The notes: generated by a model not told the origin, from the sequence alone. DNA of 64,000 bases from Hymenobacter glacialis (GCF_001816165.1 NZ_MDZC01000046.1:124001-188000); one strand, 5' to 3'; counted from the stretch's first letter, positions 11,764 through 21,679 are shown. Made by a program: numbers and translations.

Positions 11764-11883
11764 TAACTAGGGTCGACTTGGGTTTGAGAGCGGAACCGGT
11801 CTGAGCACTAAAAACGTGTTTTTACTTAAAGCAAGGCTTTAAAAAGAGTAAAATATAATTGCATTCTGTTAATAAAAATATAT

Positions 11884-11911
11884 GGCTCGCCGGTTGGCGA
11901 GCCTTTTTTTT
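11884..11911 (+). terminator. Terminator after the OmpA-family gene
   Basis: Stem GGCTCGC / GCGAGCC (11884-11890 with 11897-11903) followed by eight T. It sits in the AT-rich gene-free stretch 11764-12110, which otherwise holds only the promoter of the next gene. Confidence 0.85.
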
Positions 11912-12013
11912 GTTTAATTGACTCATTGGCCGAATATTATTTAAGCATCTATGAATGAGGATTATATATCATTTCACAGAAATAAATAGGTCACAAAAGT
12001 GACAAAAAAAAGA

Positions 12014-12047
12014 TTGTCCGTTTGAGAAATTATTTCCCTTACGTTTG
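12014..12047 (+). promoter_or_regulatory. Bacteroidota-type promoter of the small exported protein gene
   Basis: TACGTTTG at 12040-12047 is a full match to the -7 consensus TAnnTTTG. A TTG at 12014-12016 lies 23 bases upstream, at the upper edge of the usual spacing. The coding start is 64 bases downstream. Confidence 0.6.
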
Positions 12048-12110
12048 GACCAGTCAAACACACCGGTTTGGCTTTGTCACTCATTCTCTCACCCAATCTT
12101 TCTTAATCCC

Positions 12111-12491
12111 ATGAAAAATTTATTCTTGGCTACTTGCATTGCAGCGGGCGTATCAGTTGCTTCACCTGTCTGGGCAACTGGCGGCCCCGGACACGGTGCT
12201 TACTCACCTGCCATGATGAGCCGCGCTACAACGCTAACCCGCGCCCTGGCCGAGCGCATCCAATTCAACGAAGCCCAGTTCATTGCTGTGAAGCAGCTTC
12301 ACCTGAACATGCTCACAGAGCGCCGCGACCTTGAAATCCTACTTAACGGCGCCAGCGCCGAAGAGCGGGACACCCAACTCTCCTGGGCGCAGCAGCGCTA
12401 CGAGAGCGAGTTGATGTTCCTGCTAAAACCCCAGCAGCTGGTGGCTTACCAAGCCCTTCGCACCAACCTCACCGCTCACCGGGTGAAGTAG
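12111..12491 (+). CDS. Small exported protein, Spy/CpxP-like helical architecture
   Basis: A 126-residue protein starting at the ATG 12111, giving a clean signal peptide (MKNLFLATCIAAGVSVASPVWA). The mature part is helical: LAERIQFNEAQFIAVKQLH, then a charged middle and YESELMFLLKPQQLVAYQALR, which ends in a LxPxQ element of the kind found in Spy/CpxP periplasmic proteins. The second small gene at 25245 has the same layout (LHLNEGQF..., LEAQYEQECSRILTPSQL), so the two are probable paralogues. A periplasmic stress or chaperone role is only suggested by this fold similarity. It has its own promoter and terminator. Confidence 0.75.
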   Translation: MKNLFLATCIAAGVSVASPVWATGGPGHGAYSPAMMSRATTLTRALAERIQFNEAQFIAVKQLHLNMLTERRDLEILLNGASAEERDTQLSWAQQRYESELMFLLKPQQLVAYQALRTNLTAHRVK

Positions 12492-12511
12492 GGGAGGCCC
12501 CTGCTGGACAC

Positions 12512-12547
12512 AAAAAAAGCCCGCTTTGCAGAGCGGGCTTTTTTGTG
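12512..12547. terminator. Bidirectional terminator between the small exported gene and gltA
   Basis: A 13-bp stem (12513-12525 with 12532-12544) whose outer ends are an A-run and a T-run, so it can serve both convergent genes. Confidence 0.88.
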
Positions 12548-12619
12548 TGCCAATAGTTACCAATTGTCGGTTGCCAGTTGGTTGATTAACCAGAAACCTG
12601 CTCAACTAACCAGTAGCAG

Positions 12620-13909
<1,290 letters not shown>

Positions 13910-13963
13910 GGGCGGGAGGGATGAGAAAGAAATTACGGTGCGAAACTAACGCATAAGCCGTAA

Positions 13964-13981
13964 GCCGGGAAATTTCCCGGC
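13964..13981. promoter_or_regulatory. 18-bp perfect palindrome upstream of gltA
   Basis: GCCGGGAAATTTCCCGGC is a perfect palindrome 55 bases ahead of the gltA start and 73 bases after the mnmE stop. It has no loop and no T-run, so it looks more like an operator for a dimeric regulator than a terminator. Function unproven. Confidence 0.35.
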
Positions 13982-14053
13982 CTCGGAGTCAGGGTAAATA
14001 CAGGATAAACGGGTTAGATGTTCGATAATAAATGCGACCAAGCCGGCCCTGAG

Positions 14054-15466
14054 CTACTTGCCGATGCAGAATTCGGTGAAAATACTGGTGAGCAGGTCCT
14101 CCGATGAAATTTCTCCGGTAATCTCTCCCAAGGCTGCCAGCGCGTGGCGCAAGTCGGCAGCCAGCAGCTCGGTGCCGCGATTAGTGTCGAGGCCGGCTTG
14201 CACCGCCGCCAGGTGCGCCGCTGCCGTTTCCAGGGCGCGGGCATGCCGCACGTTGGTGACAATGGTTGCCGAGGCCGTGTTTTCCAGGTCGGAGCCCCGC
14301 ACCTGAGCCAGCAAGGTCGTCTGCAGCGCGTCCAGGCCCTGTTTGGGGCCGGCTGCCACCAACACCAGCGGTACCGGCTGAGCAGCCCTCCCAAACGCAG
14401 CCATAAAGCTGGCCTGGGTTTCCGGCGATGCCAGGTCGGTTTTGTTGCCCACGGCTACTACCGGCAGGTGCAGCCCCTCGGTAAGTGCCTCAATCTCACT
14501 CCGCACTTCGGCAGGCGTTACCTCGGTCAGGTCGAACAGGTAAAGCAGCAAAGCTGCCTGGCGCACCCGCTGCCGTGTGCGGCTCACCCCAATGGCTTCA
14601 ATCTCATCGGCCGGGTTGTCGCGCAGACCGGCCGTATCCACAAACCGAAAACGGATGCCCTCCAGGCTCACTTCGTCTTCAATGAAGTCCCGGGTGGTGC
14701 CCGGAATGGCGGACACAATTGCGCGCTCTTCGCGCAATAATGCGTTGAGCAGGGTAGATTTGCCGGCATTGGGACGGCCGGCTATCACGGCGGTGATGCC
14801 ATTTTTAATAACGTTGCCCAGCTCAAAAGAGCGCAGCAGGCCGCCCACCACGCCCCGCACTTCGGCCAACAGCAGCGCCAGGCCGCTGCGGTCAGCAAAT
14901 TCCACGTCTTCCTCACCAAAATCAAGTTCCAGCTCCAGCAGGGCCGCAAACTTGATGAGCCGGGCCCGAAGCGCGCGCAACTCCTGCGAGAAGCCGCCAC
15001 GCAGCTGGTTGAGGGCCACGCGGTGGCTAATGGCGGAGTCGGAGGCGATGAGGTCGGCCACGGCCTCAGCCTGAGCCAGGTCCATGGCACCGTGCAGGAA
15101 CGCGCGCTTGGTGAACTCGCCGGCTTCGGCCAGGCGGGCTCCCTTCCGGAGCAGCAGGGCCAGCACCTGGCGCACTACATAGTCGGAGCCATGGCAGCTG
15201 ATTTCCACCACGTCTTCCCGGGTGAAGGACCGTGGGTTGCGGTACAGGGCCACTACTACTTCATCTAGCAGCTGGCTGGTTTCGGGGTCGCGCAGAGTGC
15301 CGTAGTGCAGGGAGTGGCCGGGGGCTGTGAGCAGGCCTTTCTTGCTGAAAACAGTGGCGGTAATTTCTATTGCGGCGGGGCCGGAGAGCCTAATTACTGC
15401 CAATGCCCCGGCACCCGGAGGGGTAGACAATGCGACGATGGTGTCGGAAAAAATTGTCTGAACCAC
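14054..15466 (-). CDS. mnmE: tRNA uridine-5-carboxymethylaminomethyl modification GTPase MnmE
   Basis: Works with MnmG to install the cmnm5 group on U34 of several tRNAs. Its 470 residues match the family (about 455-470). The N-terminal THF-binding domain begins DTIVALSTPPGAGALAVIRLSG. Then comes the helical domain interrupted by a G domain with GRPNAGKS at 230-237, GTTRDFIED in the switch region, DTAGLRD and GNKTD. The C-terminus is the catalytic motif FCIGK. The 5'-end is 57 bases from the stop of the DtxR-type gene on the same strand. Confidence 0.97.
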   Translation of the reverse strand: MVQTIFSDTIVALSTPPGAGALAVIRLSGPAAIEITATVFSKKGLLTAPGHSLHYGTLRDPETSQLLDEVVVALYRNPRSFTREDVVEISCHGSDYVVRQVLALLLRKGARLAEAGEFTKRAFLHGAMDLAQAEAVADLIASDSAISHRVALNQLRGGFSQELRALRARLIKFAALLELELDFGEEDVEFADRSGLALLLAEVRGVVGGLLRSFELGNVIKNGITAVIAGRPNAGKSTLLNALLREERAIVSAIPGTTRDFIEDEVSLEGIRFRFVDTAGLRDNPADEIEAIGVSRTRQRVRQAALLLYLFDLTEVTPAEVRSEIEALTEGLHLPVVAVGNKTDLASPETQASFMAAFGRAAQPVPLVLVAAGPKQGLDALQTTLLAQVRGSDLENTASATIVTNVRHARALETAAAHLAAVQAGLDTNRGTELLAADLRHALAALGEITGEISSEDLLTSIFTEFCIGK

Positions 15467-15522
15467 TGGTTTTTTGGGTTAAGCGGATGGGGCGGTTTTG
15501 GCTACCGTACCCCGATAAATGG

Positions 15523-16185
15523 CTATTCGGTGACGAACAAATTGCAGCTTACTTCAGCTGAAATCAATGCGGTGCGTTCGCCGTTTACTCTGATTTCAAA
15601 TGAGTTGTCGTAAGTAACCTTATCAAGTACTTCAACCAACGCGCCCAACTGCAGGCCTACTTTGTCGAGGTACTGCAGGAAGGGCGCTGTGGTGTTTTTG
15701 ACGGCGGCCAGGGTACCTTGTTCGCCAACCACCAGGTCGGCCAACAGGCGGTGGGTGGGGCGACGCATGGCCCCGTCTTCGGCGGGAATAGGGTCACCGT
15801 GGGGGTCCAGAGCGGGGTGACCCAGAAAGGCATCGAGCCGGCGCATGAGCAGCGGCGACTGCACGTGCTCCAGCTCCTCGGCTACATCGTGCACCTCATC
15901 CCAGTTAAAGCCCAGCTGCTGCACCAGGAAAACCTCCCAAAGGCGGTGCTTCCGGATGGTGAGCAGGGCCAAGCGCTGGCCTTCGGGCGTGAGTTGCACG
16001 CCACGGTACTTTTCGTAGGCTAAGAGACCCTTATCGGCCAAACGGCGGAGCATATCCGTAACGGAGGCCGCGCGCGTGTCGAGGGCAGCGGCTATGCGGT
16101 TGGTGCTCACACCGGCGGCGTCCGGCGCGTCCTCGGCCAGCTTGTAAACGGCTTTTAGGTAATTCTCTTCGGTGTGGCTGGGCAT
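15523..16185 (-). CDS. DtxR/MntR-family metal-dependent transcriptional regulator
   Basis: A 220-residue repressor. It has an N-terminal winged helix (TEENYLKAVYKLAE through RLADKGLLAYEKYRGVQLTPEGQ, about residues 4-70), a dimerisation/metal-binding domain with the LWEVFLVQQLGFNWDEVHDVAEELEH segment (Glu and His ligands near 83-107), and a C-terminal SH3-like FeoA domain (about 145-215). The family represses Mn or Fe uptake genes when the metal is bound; which metal is used here is not determinable. No transporter gene adjoins it. mnmE follows downstream on the same strand. Confidence 0.92.
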   Translation of the reverse strand: MPSHTEENYLKAVYKLAEDAPDAAGVSTNRIAAALDTRAASVTDMLRRLADKGLLAYEKYRGVQLTPEGQRLALLTIRKHRLWEVFLVQQLGFNWDEVHDVAEELEHVQSPLLMRRLDAFLGHPALDPHGDPIPAEDGAMRRPTHRLLADLVVGEQGTLAAVKNTTAPFLQYLDKVGLQLGALVEVLDKVTYDNSFEIRVNGERTALISAEVSCNLFVTE

Positions 16186-16225
16186 GCAATCGAATTAAAA
16201 ATCAAAAATGAAGAATTAAAAATCA

Positions 16226-16268
16226 GGCTGAATGAATAGACCTATGCCTTACTCATTCAGCCTTTTTT
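16226..16268 (-). terminator. Terminator after fabH
   Basis: Perfect 10-bp stem GGCTGAATGA (16226-16235) with 16253-16262 and a 17-base loop. On the minus strand it lies downstream of the fabH stop (16303) and is followed by an AT-rich stretch. Confidence 0.6.
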
Positions 16269-16302
16269 ACAATTTTTAACTCTCAATTCTTAACCAGCTT
16301 CT

Positions 16303-17313
16303 CTAGAACTTCAGCAGAGCCGAAGCCCAGGTAAAGCCGCTACCAAAGGCGGCCATGCACACCAGGTCGCCGCGCTTGATTTTGCCTTCCTGCACGGCTT
16401 CGCTCAGGGCAATGGGAACTGAGGCCGCGGTGGTATTGCCGTAGCGCTGAATGTTGCTGTATACTTTATCGTCGGACAAGCCCATTTTCTGCTGCACAAA
16501 CTGCGTGATGCGCAGGTTGGCCTGGTGCGGAATGAGCATATCGATGTCGGAGGCCTCCATTCCGTTTTGGTCCAGGGCTTCCTTGATGACCTGGGGAAAG
16601 CGCACCACAGCGTTTTTGAACACAGTTTGTCCGTTCATGTAGGGGTACAGGTCCTGCGGGTTGTCCAGCACGTATTGCAGGCGGTCGGCCCGGTTCGAGC
16701 CAGGCTCCTTCACAATAAGCTCTTCGGCGTGCTCGCCCTGCGAGTACAGGTGCGTACTCAGGATGCCCTGGCCTTCCTGGGTGCTATTGCGCAACAGCAC
16801 AGAGCCGGCGCCATCGCCAAAAATAACCGAAACCGTGCGGCCTTCCGGGGACTTGTCGAGGCCCGAAGAATGAATCTCAGAGCCCACCACCAGCACGGTG
16901 TCGTACATGCCGGTGCGAATGAACTGGTCGGCTACGGACAGGGCGTAGATAAAGCCGGAGCACTGGTTGCGCACGTCCAGCGCGGGGCAGTTATTGGTGA
17001 TGCCCAGCTCGCGCTGCATGAGCACGCCCGAGCCGGGAAAAAAATAATCGGGTGAGAGCGTGGCGAAGACAATCATCTGCACGTCGTTGGGAGCCACGCC
17101 GGCCATCTCCATGGCTTTGCGGGCGGCATTGGCGCCCATATTGGCGGTGGTGTCGGTGCCTTCTTCAAACCAGCGGCGCTCCTTAATGCCGGTACGCTCC
17201 TGAATCCAGGCATCGGAGGTGTTCATAACCGGCTCCAGTTCCGCGTTGGTAACCACCCGGGTAGGCACGTAGTGGCCGACGCCGGCAATGTAAGATTGAC
17301 GCAATGTTGCCAT
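16303..17313 (-). CDS. fabH: Beta-ketoacyl-ACP synthase III (FabH)
   Basis: Starts fatty acid synthesis by condensing acyl-CoA with malonyl-ACP. The protein has 336 residues. The catalytic triad is visible as C118 in NQCSGF, His in IPHQANLRI and Asn in RYGNTTAASVP. GFGS-like AAFGSGFTWASALLKF forms the C-terminus. The family occurs in several copies in Bacteroidota, so a role in starting branched or special acyl chains is also possible. No other fab genes adjoin it here, which fits a stand-alone paralogue. Confidence 0.93.
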   Translation of the reverse strand: MATLRQSYIAGVGHYVPTRVVTNAELEPVMNTSDAWIQERTGIKERRWFEEGTDTTANMGANAARKAMEMAGVAPNDVQMIVFATLSPDYFFPGSGVLMQRELGITNNCPALDVRNQCSGFIYALSVADQFIRTGMYDTVLVVGSEIHSSGLDKSPEGRTVSVIFGDGAGSVLLRNSTQEGQGILSTHLYSQGEHAEELIVKEPGSNRADRLQYVLDNPQDLYPYMNGQTVFKNAVVRFPQVIKEALDQNGMEASDIDMLIPHQANLRITQFVQQKMGLSDDKVYSNIQRYGNTTAASVPIALSEAVQEGKIKRGDLVCMAAFGSGFTWASALLKF

Positions 17314-17424
17314 GGGGAGCGGGAATTGTGGTGGGATTTCTAGTGAAATGAAGTGTGGAGCAAACGAAACCGCCGCTAAAAGTAACGGCTTTGAGCACGC
17401 AAATCGGGGGGCAAAGGTGGCAGG

Positions 17425-18609
17425 TTAAACGAGAGAATCCAGCAAACGCCACAATTTTTTGCCTTCTTCCGTCCACAGTACGTCAATTGGAACGCCTTGG
17501 GGATAGAAATTTGTCCCACGCAGCACATTTACCAGCTCGGGCGCATCAAACGGTTGGCTGAAGTCCAGTTGCAGGCCTGCGCCGTGCTGCTGCAGCACCA
17601 GCTGCCATAGGGCGTTGGGCGAGGTGACAACCGGCAGACCATGGGCCAGGTATTCAAAGAGCTTGGTGGGCCGGCAGCGCGCCGTGCTGGTGTGGGGCCG
17701 GTAGGGCAGTAGGCCCAGGTGGCTGCGTTCGATTGCGGCCACTACCTGTGCGTGCGGCACCAGCTCCTGGCCGCCGATGAGGGTGAGCCACTCGGCATGC
17801 TCGGCCGCTTGCTCCTGCAATTGCCGCAATAGCTGCGGCTGCTGGCAAAACCCGATAATGGTAAGATGCACGCCCCCGGGCCAGGCCTGGTGCAGCAGCC
17901 GGGCAAAGGCCAAAGCTTCCCAAATGCCGTTGAGCTCCGAAATGGTGCCCGAGTACAGCAGGCGCAGGGGTTCGCCTGGCGGCGGGAGCTTCACGGGTTG
18001 TTGCGGCAGTACCTGGCCGGGCAGGGGCTGGTACTTGTTCTCCAGTACCAACACACGGTGGGGGGGCAGCATGCGCAGAAAAGGCAGCTCGTCGGCGTAG
18101 CTGGCTTCGGCCAGGATGATGGCGGCGGCCCGGCTGGCGGCCAGGCCCTGCACCCAGCGCAGGGCCGCGGCTACCCCGCGCCGAACCAGCCCGCGGTACA
18201 CGCGCTGGGTGGATACGTTAAGTGCGTAGTTTTCCTGAATGTCGTAGACAAACCGGCGGCCTTTGCCCAGCCACTGCCACAGGAGCGTGAGCGGCAGGAG
18301 CTCGGGGGCGTGTACGATGACCACCGCCGGCTGCAGCACGCGTAGCAGCCGCCAGTAGCGCCCCTGGGCCAGCAGGCGGTTGAAGCTCAAGCGGGAGCCC
18401 CGGAAAATGTCGTGGTGGCAAATCCGGGGAAAGGCTTCCACCAGGCGGTAATCCAAATCATCGGCCGTGGCCCGGCCCGCCACGTGCACTTGCACCTGCG
18501 GCCGGCGGAGCAGTGTTTCGGCAAACTTTCCGCGCATACGGGTGTCGTCTACGGGTTTCAACACCGAAGCCAGCAACACCAACAAACGGGGGGGACCGGA
18601 GCCAAGCAC
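17425..18609 (-). CDS. Glycosyltransferase, GT4-like (GT-B fold)
   Basis: A 394-residue cytosolic or membrane-associated glycosyltransferase. The N-terminal Rossmann half holds ARATADDLDYRLVEAFPR and a DIQENYALN segment typical of nucleotide-sugar transferases acting on surface polysaccharide. The C-terminal half has LLYSGTISELNGIWEALAFARLL, LTIIGF, and the donor-binding region LGLLPYRPHTSTARCRPTKLFEYLAHGLPVV. The start is a GTG at 18609, because no ATG lies upstream in frame. Acceptor and donor are unknown, and no polysaccharide cluster surrounds it. It is divergent from dapD with an 81-base spacer. Confidence 0.85.
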   Translation of the reverse strand: MLGSGPPRLLVLLASVLKPVDDTRMRGKFAETLLRRPQVQVHVAGRATADDLDYRLVEAFPRICHHDIFRGSRLSFNRLLAQGRYWRLLRVLQPAVVIVHAPELLPLTLLWQWLGKGRRFVYDIQENYALNVSTQRVYRGLVRRGVAAALRWVQGLAASRAAAIILAEASYADELPFLRMLPPHRVLVLENKYQPLPGQVLPQQPVKLPPPGEPLRLLYSGTISELNGIWEALAFARLLHQAWPGGVHLTIIGFCQQPQLLRQLQEQAAEHAEWLTLIGGQELVPHAQVVAAIERSHLGLLPYRPHTSTARCRPTKLFEYLAHGLPVVTSPNALWQLVLQQHGAGLQLDFSQPFDAPELVNVLRGTNFYPQGVPIDVLWTEEGKKLWRLLDSLV

Positions 18610-18622
18610 GCCCCAAAGATGC

Positions 18623-18630
18623 TATTTTTG
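18623..18630 (+). promoter_or_regulatory. -7 element upstream of dapD
   Basis: TATTTTTG, a full match to TAnnTTTG, 60 bases ahead of the dapD start. No TTG box is seen at 17-23 bases upstream. Confidence 0.45.
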
Positions 18631-18690
18631 CTACTTCCAAACGGGGCGGGCATTTTCCGGCTCCCATTTGCAAGCACATTTTCTTACCTC

Positions 18691-19515
18691 ATGGCTGAAT
18701 TCCAAACCATAATCGAGCAGGCCTGGGCCGACCGCTCCCTGCTCCAAACCCCCGAAACCAAAGCTGCCATCGAGCACGTCATCGAGGAGCTCGACAAAGG
18801 CCGCCTGCGCGTGGCCACGCCCCCTGCCGAAGACGGCGGCGAGTGGACCATCAACGAATGGGTGAAAAAAGCGGTTATCCTCTACTTCCCCATCCGCCAG
18901 ATGAGCACCCAGGAAGTCGGCCCTTTTGAGTTCCACGATAAAATGGCCCTCAAAACCGACTACGCCGGCCAGCAGGTGCGCGTGGTGCCGCCCGCCGTGG
19001 CCCGCTACGGCGCGTTTCTGGCCCCCGGCGTTATCCTCATGCCCAGCTACACCAACATCGGCGCCTACGTGGGCGAGGGTACCATGGTGGATACCTGGGC
19101 CACCGTGGGCAGCTGCGCGCAGGTAGGCAAAGGCGTGCACCTGAGCGGCGGCGTAGGCCTGGGCGGCGTGCTGGAGCCCGTGCAGGCGGCCCCCGTCATC
19201 ATCGAAGACGGCGCGTTTATCGGCTCGCGCTGCATTCTGGTAGAAGGCTGCCGCATCGGCAAGGAAGCCGTCATTGGCGCGGGCGTCACCATCACCGGCA
19301 GCACCAAAATCATCGACGTGACCGGCCCCGAGCCCAAAGAGTACCGCGGCTACGTGCCGCCCCGCTCGGTGGTCATTCCCGGCTCCATTCCCAAGCAGTT
19401 CCCGGCCGGCGAGTACCAGGTGCCGTGCGCCCTCATCATCGGCCAGCGCAAGCCCAGCACGGACTTGAAAACGAGCCTTAATGACGCGCTGCGGGACTTT
19501 GGCGTAAGTGTCTAG
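18691..19515 (+). CDS. dapD: Tetrahydrodipicolinate N-succinyltransferase DapD
   Basis: Catalyses the succinyl-CoA-dependent step of the lysine/diaminopimelate pathway. Its 274 residues match the family. The ATG at 18691 gives MAEFQTIIEQAWADRS, the normal N-terminus; the longer open frame upstream runs antisense through the glycosyltransferase start and is rejected. A helical N-domain is followed by the left-handed beta-helix (about residues 100-220) with hexapeptide repeats such as GAYVGEGTMVDTWATVGSCAQVG and GAFIGSRC. The stop codon abuts an ACCACGG repeat. Confidence 0.97.
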   Translation: MAEFQTIIEQAWADRSLLQTPETKAAIEHVIEELDKGRLRVATPPAEDGGEWTINEWVKKAVILYFPIRQMSTQEVGPFEFHDKMALKTDYAGQQVRVVPPAVARYGAFLAPGVILMPSYTNIGAYVGEGTMVDTWATVGSCAQVGKGVHLSGGVGLGGVLEPVQAAPVIIEDGAFIGSRCILVEGCRIGKEAVIGAGVTITGSTKIIDVTGPEPKEYRGYVPPRSVVIPGSIPKQFPAGEYQVPCALIIGQRKPSTDLKTSLNDALRDFGVSV

Positions 19516-19563
19516 ACCACGGATGGGCTCGGATTCTTCCGGATTTCACGGATTTTGTGGACG
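19516..19563 (+). repeat. ACCACGGAT-family repeat immediately after the dapD stop
   Basis: Begins ACCACGGATGGGCTCGGAT directly after the TAG of dapD and ends CGGATTTCACGGATTTTGT. Related copies, in the orientation pointing away from a stop codon, lie at 19656-19700, 28173-28224 and 57552-57595. Confidence 0.7.
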
Positions 19564-19606
19564 ACTACAAACCCAACTGCTTTCTCGATACAAAAATACC
19601 AACCAC

Positions 19607-19638
19607 AAAAAAGGCCGATCAATCGAGCGGCCTTTTTT
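19607..19638. terminator. Bidirectional terminator between dapD and msrA
   Basis: AAAAAAGGCC (19607-19616) pairs with GGCCTTTTTT (19629-19638) around a 12-base loop. It lies midway between two copies of the ACCACGG repeat. Confidence 0.85.
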
Positions 19639-19655
19639 GCTAATTCTGAACTCGT

Positions 19656-19700
19656 GTACAAAATCCGTGCAATCTGGAAAAATCCGAATCCATCCGTGGT
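19656..19700 (-). repeat. ACCACGGAT-family repeat immediately after the msrA stop
   Basis: On the minus strand it reads ACCACGGATGGATTCGGAT directly after the msrA TAG and ends CACGGATTTTGTAC. It mirrors the dapD-side copy across the terminator hairpin. Confidence 0.7.
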
Positions 19701-20237
19701 CTAGATGCCCGCTTTTAGTTTATCGCCGAACAGCGCCTTCACTTTATCCACCTTGGGGCGGGCCACAAACTGGCAATAGGGCTCGTGGCCGTGCTGGTTG
19801 TAATAGTTCTGGTGGTAGTCCTCGGCGGGGTAGAAAGTTGGGGCTGCCATGATTTCCGTCACCACGGGATTGGGGAAGGCCTGGTTGTCGTTGAGCTTCT
19901 GCTTGTAGCCTTCGGCCAACTGCTTTTGCTGCTCGTTGTGGTAGTAGATGCCCGAGCGGTACTGGGTGCCCGAGTCATTGCCCTGGCGGTTGAGGGTGGT
20001 GGGGTCGTGAGTTTTCCAGAATATTTCCAGTAGCTCTTCGAAGGTGATAACGGCCGGGTCGAAGGTGATGTCGATGACTTCGTTGTGGCCCGTGAGGCCG
20101 CTGCATACTTCCTTGTAGGTGGGGTTGGCGATGCGGCCACCGGCGTAGCCGGATACCACTTTTTCCACGCCCTTCAGGTTTTGGAATACGGCTTCGACGC
20201 ACCAAAAACAGCCTGCTCCAAATGTTGCTTTTTCCAT
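19701..20237 (-). CDS. msrA: Peptide methionine sulfoxide reductase A
   Basis: Reduces methionine S-sulfoxide in proteins. The start at 20237 gives MEKATFGAGCFWC with the catalytic C10 in the GCFWC motif. The protein has 178 residues. Family features are GYAGG, the Glu-containing GHNEVIDITFDP, DSGTQYRSGIYYH and the C-terminal AEDYHQNYYNQHGHEPYC with its resolving cysteine. No signal peptide, so cytosolic. An upstream in-frame extension to 20339 has no family similarity. Confidence 0.96.
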   Translation of the reverse strand: MEKATFGAGCFWCVEAVFQNLKGVEKVVSGYAGGRIANPTYKEVCSGLTGHNEVIDITFDPAVITFEELLEIFWKTHDPTTLNRQGNDSGTQYRSGIYYHNEQQKQLAEGYKQKLNDNQAFPNPVVTEIMAAPTFYPAEDYHQNYYNQHGHEPYCQFVARPKVDKVKALFGDKLKAGI

Positions 20238-20381
20238 GTAATGGGGAGATTTATTAAGATGTGAGTACAACGCGCTGCCACCAGCCTTGGTTATTACGAA
20301 CCCGCTGGTACTGGGCCGCGCATCGTGCAGCCATAACAACCACTACTCCCATATTGTGCCGCAAACAGGCCGCGAAAGCAG

Positions 20382-20415
20382 AAAAGGCCACCGCAATAAA
20401 GCAGTGGCCTTTTTT
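20382..20415. terminator. Terminator downstream of the hydroxyacyl-CoA dehydrogenase gene
   Basis: A 10-bp stem AAAAGGCCAC (20382-20391) with 20404-20413; outer A- and T-runs. On the minus strand it lies 27 bases after the stop at 20442. Confidence 0.75.
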
Positions 20416-20441
20416 GCAGAGCCGGTTGTGGCTCCTGCTGA

Positions 20442-21329
20442 CTAGCGGCGGAACCGCTCCGCTACCACCAGCTCCTTCGAGCCGGCCGTGTATTGGTAGA
20501 AGCCTTCGCCGGACTTAGCACCCAGGCGGCCAGCCATTACCATGTTTACCAGCAGGGGGCAGGGGGCGTATTTGGGGTTGCCCAGGCCCTCGTGCAGCAC
20601 CCGCAGAATGGCCAGGCATACATCCAGCCCAATGAAGTCAGCCAACTGCAGCGGCCCCATGGGGTGGGCCATGCCCAGCTTCATCACGGTGTCAATCTCC
20701 TCCACGCCGGCCACGCCTTCAAACAGCGAAATGATGGCCTCGTTAATCATGGGCAGCAGAATGCGGTTGGCCACAAAACCGGGGTAGTCGTTTACCTCGG
20801 TGGGCGTTTTGCCCAATTGGCGCGACAGCGCCATCACTTGCTCGGTCACGGCATCGGAGGTGGCGTAGCCCCGAATTACTTCCACCAGCTTCATCACTGG
20901 CACAGGGTTCATGAAGTGCATGCCAATTACCTGCTGCGGGCGCTTGGTAACGGCCGCAATCTTGGTGATGGAGATGGACGAGGTGTTGGATGCCAGAATG
21001 GCATCGGCCGGCGCGAACTGGTCGAGGTCGCGGAAGATTTGCAGCTTCAGGTCCACGTTTTCGGTGGCGGCTTCTACTACCAGGCCCGCGTTGGCCACGC
21101 CTTCCTGTAGCGAGGTGAACGTGCGCAGGCGCCCCAGCGTGGTGGTTTTATCTTCCTCGCTCAGGGTGGCTTTGCTTACCTGGCGGTCCAGGTTTTTGGT
21201 AATGGTGCCCAGCGCGCGGTCCAGCGCGGGCTGGCTGATGTCGATGAGGGCCACGGTAAAACCGTGCTGTGCGAATACGTGGGCAATGCCATTGCCCATG
21301 GTGCCGGACCCAATAACGGCTACGTTCAT
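20442..21329 (-). CDS. 3-hydroxybutyryl-CoA / 3-hydroxyacyl-CoA dehydrogenase
   Basis: NAD(P)-dependent oxidation of 3-hydroxyacyl-CoA, or the reverse reduction of acetoacetyl-CoA. The 295 residues are typical of the stand-alone Hbd/PaaH type. The dinucleotide-binding start is VAVIGSGTMGNGIAHVFA (GxGxxG). LASNTSSISIT and IGMHFMNPVPVMKLVEVI carry the catalytic His, and DYPGFVANRILLPMINEA with AHPMGPLQLADFIGLD forms the helical domain. With IcmF in the same window, it fits butyryl-CoA and short-chain acyl-CoA metabolism, but the two genes lie 18 kb apart. Confidence 0.94.
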   Translation of the reverse strand: MNVAVIGSGTMGNGIAHVFAQHGFTVALIDISQPALDRALGTITKNLDRQVSKATLSEEDKTTTLGRLRTFTSLQEGVANAGLVVEAATENVDLKLQIFRDLDQFAPADAILASNTSSISITKIAAVTKRPQQVIGMHFMNPVPVMKLVEVIRGYATSDAVTEQVMALSRQLGKTPTEVNDYPGFVANRILLPMINEAIISLFEGVAGVEEIDTVMKLGMAHPMGPLQLADFIGLDVCLAILRVLHEGLGNPKYAPCPLLVNMVMAGRLGAKSGEGFYQYTAGSKELVVAERFRR

Positions 21330-21373
21330 AATTAGCGGGAAAAGAAGGTAAACAGCTGAGTAAAAAAGTGCAA

Positions 21374-21381
21374 CAAAGCTA
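21374..21381 (-). promoter_or_regulatory. -7 element of the hydroxyacyl-CoA dehydrogenase gene
   Basis: Reads TAGCTTTG on the minus strand, a full match to TAnnTTTG, 44 bases ahead of the start at 21329. No -33 TTG is evident. Confidence 0.45.
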
Positions 21382-21520
21382 CACTTGTATTGGCTGCCAT
21401 CGATTTTGTTTTAATTCTAGAAAATATTTTTTCACTTATTATATCTTTTTAGCAAGTGCCGCGTACAATGCCCCAGAGACACTTCTTTTTTCTTTCACCT
21501 CCTTCAATCTCTCTCTTGTC

Positions 21521-21679
21521 ATGGGCAATCTCCTGTACATCATCGCCGTCATTCTTGTTATCATCTGGGCAATTAGCTACTTCGGTGGTTTTTTCACCGG
21601 TGGCATCATTCACACCCTGCTCGTGATTGCGATTATCGCCATCCTGCTGCGTGTGATTAGCGGCCGAAGCGCGGTATAG
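21521..21679 (+). CDS. Lmo0937-family small membrane protein
   Basis: A 52-residue protein of two hydrophobic helices (MGNLLYIIAVILVIIWAISY and IIHTLLVIAIIAILLRVI) linked by FGGFFTGG. This is the pattern of the lmo0937 family of small stress-associated membrane proteins, which have no defined activity. The start at 21521 is preferred over an upstream in-frame TTG, which would add a low-complexity leader. The last three codons and the stop lie inside the first copy of a 32-bp tandem duplication. Confidence 0.75.
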   Translation: MGNLLYIIAVILVIIWAISYFGGFFTGGIIHTLLVIAIIAILLRVISGRSAV

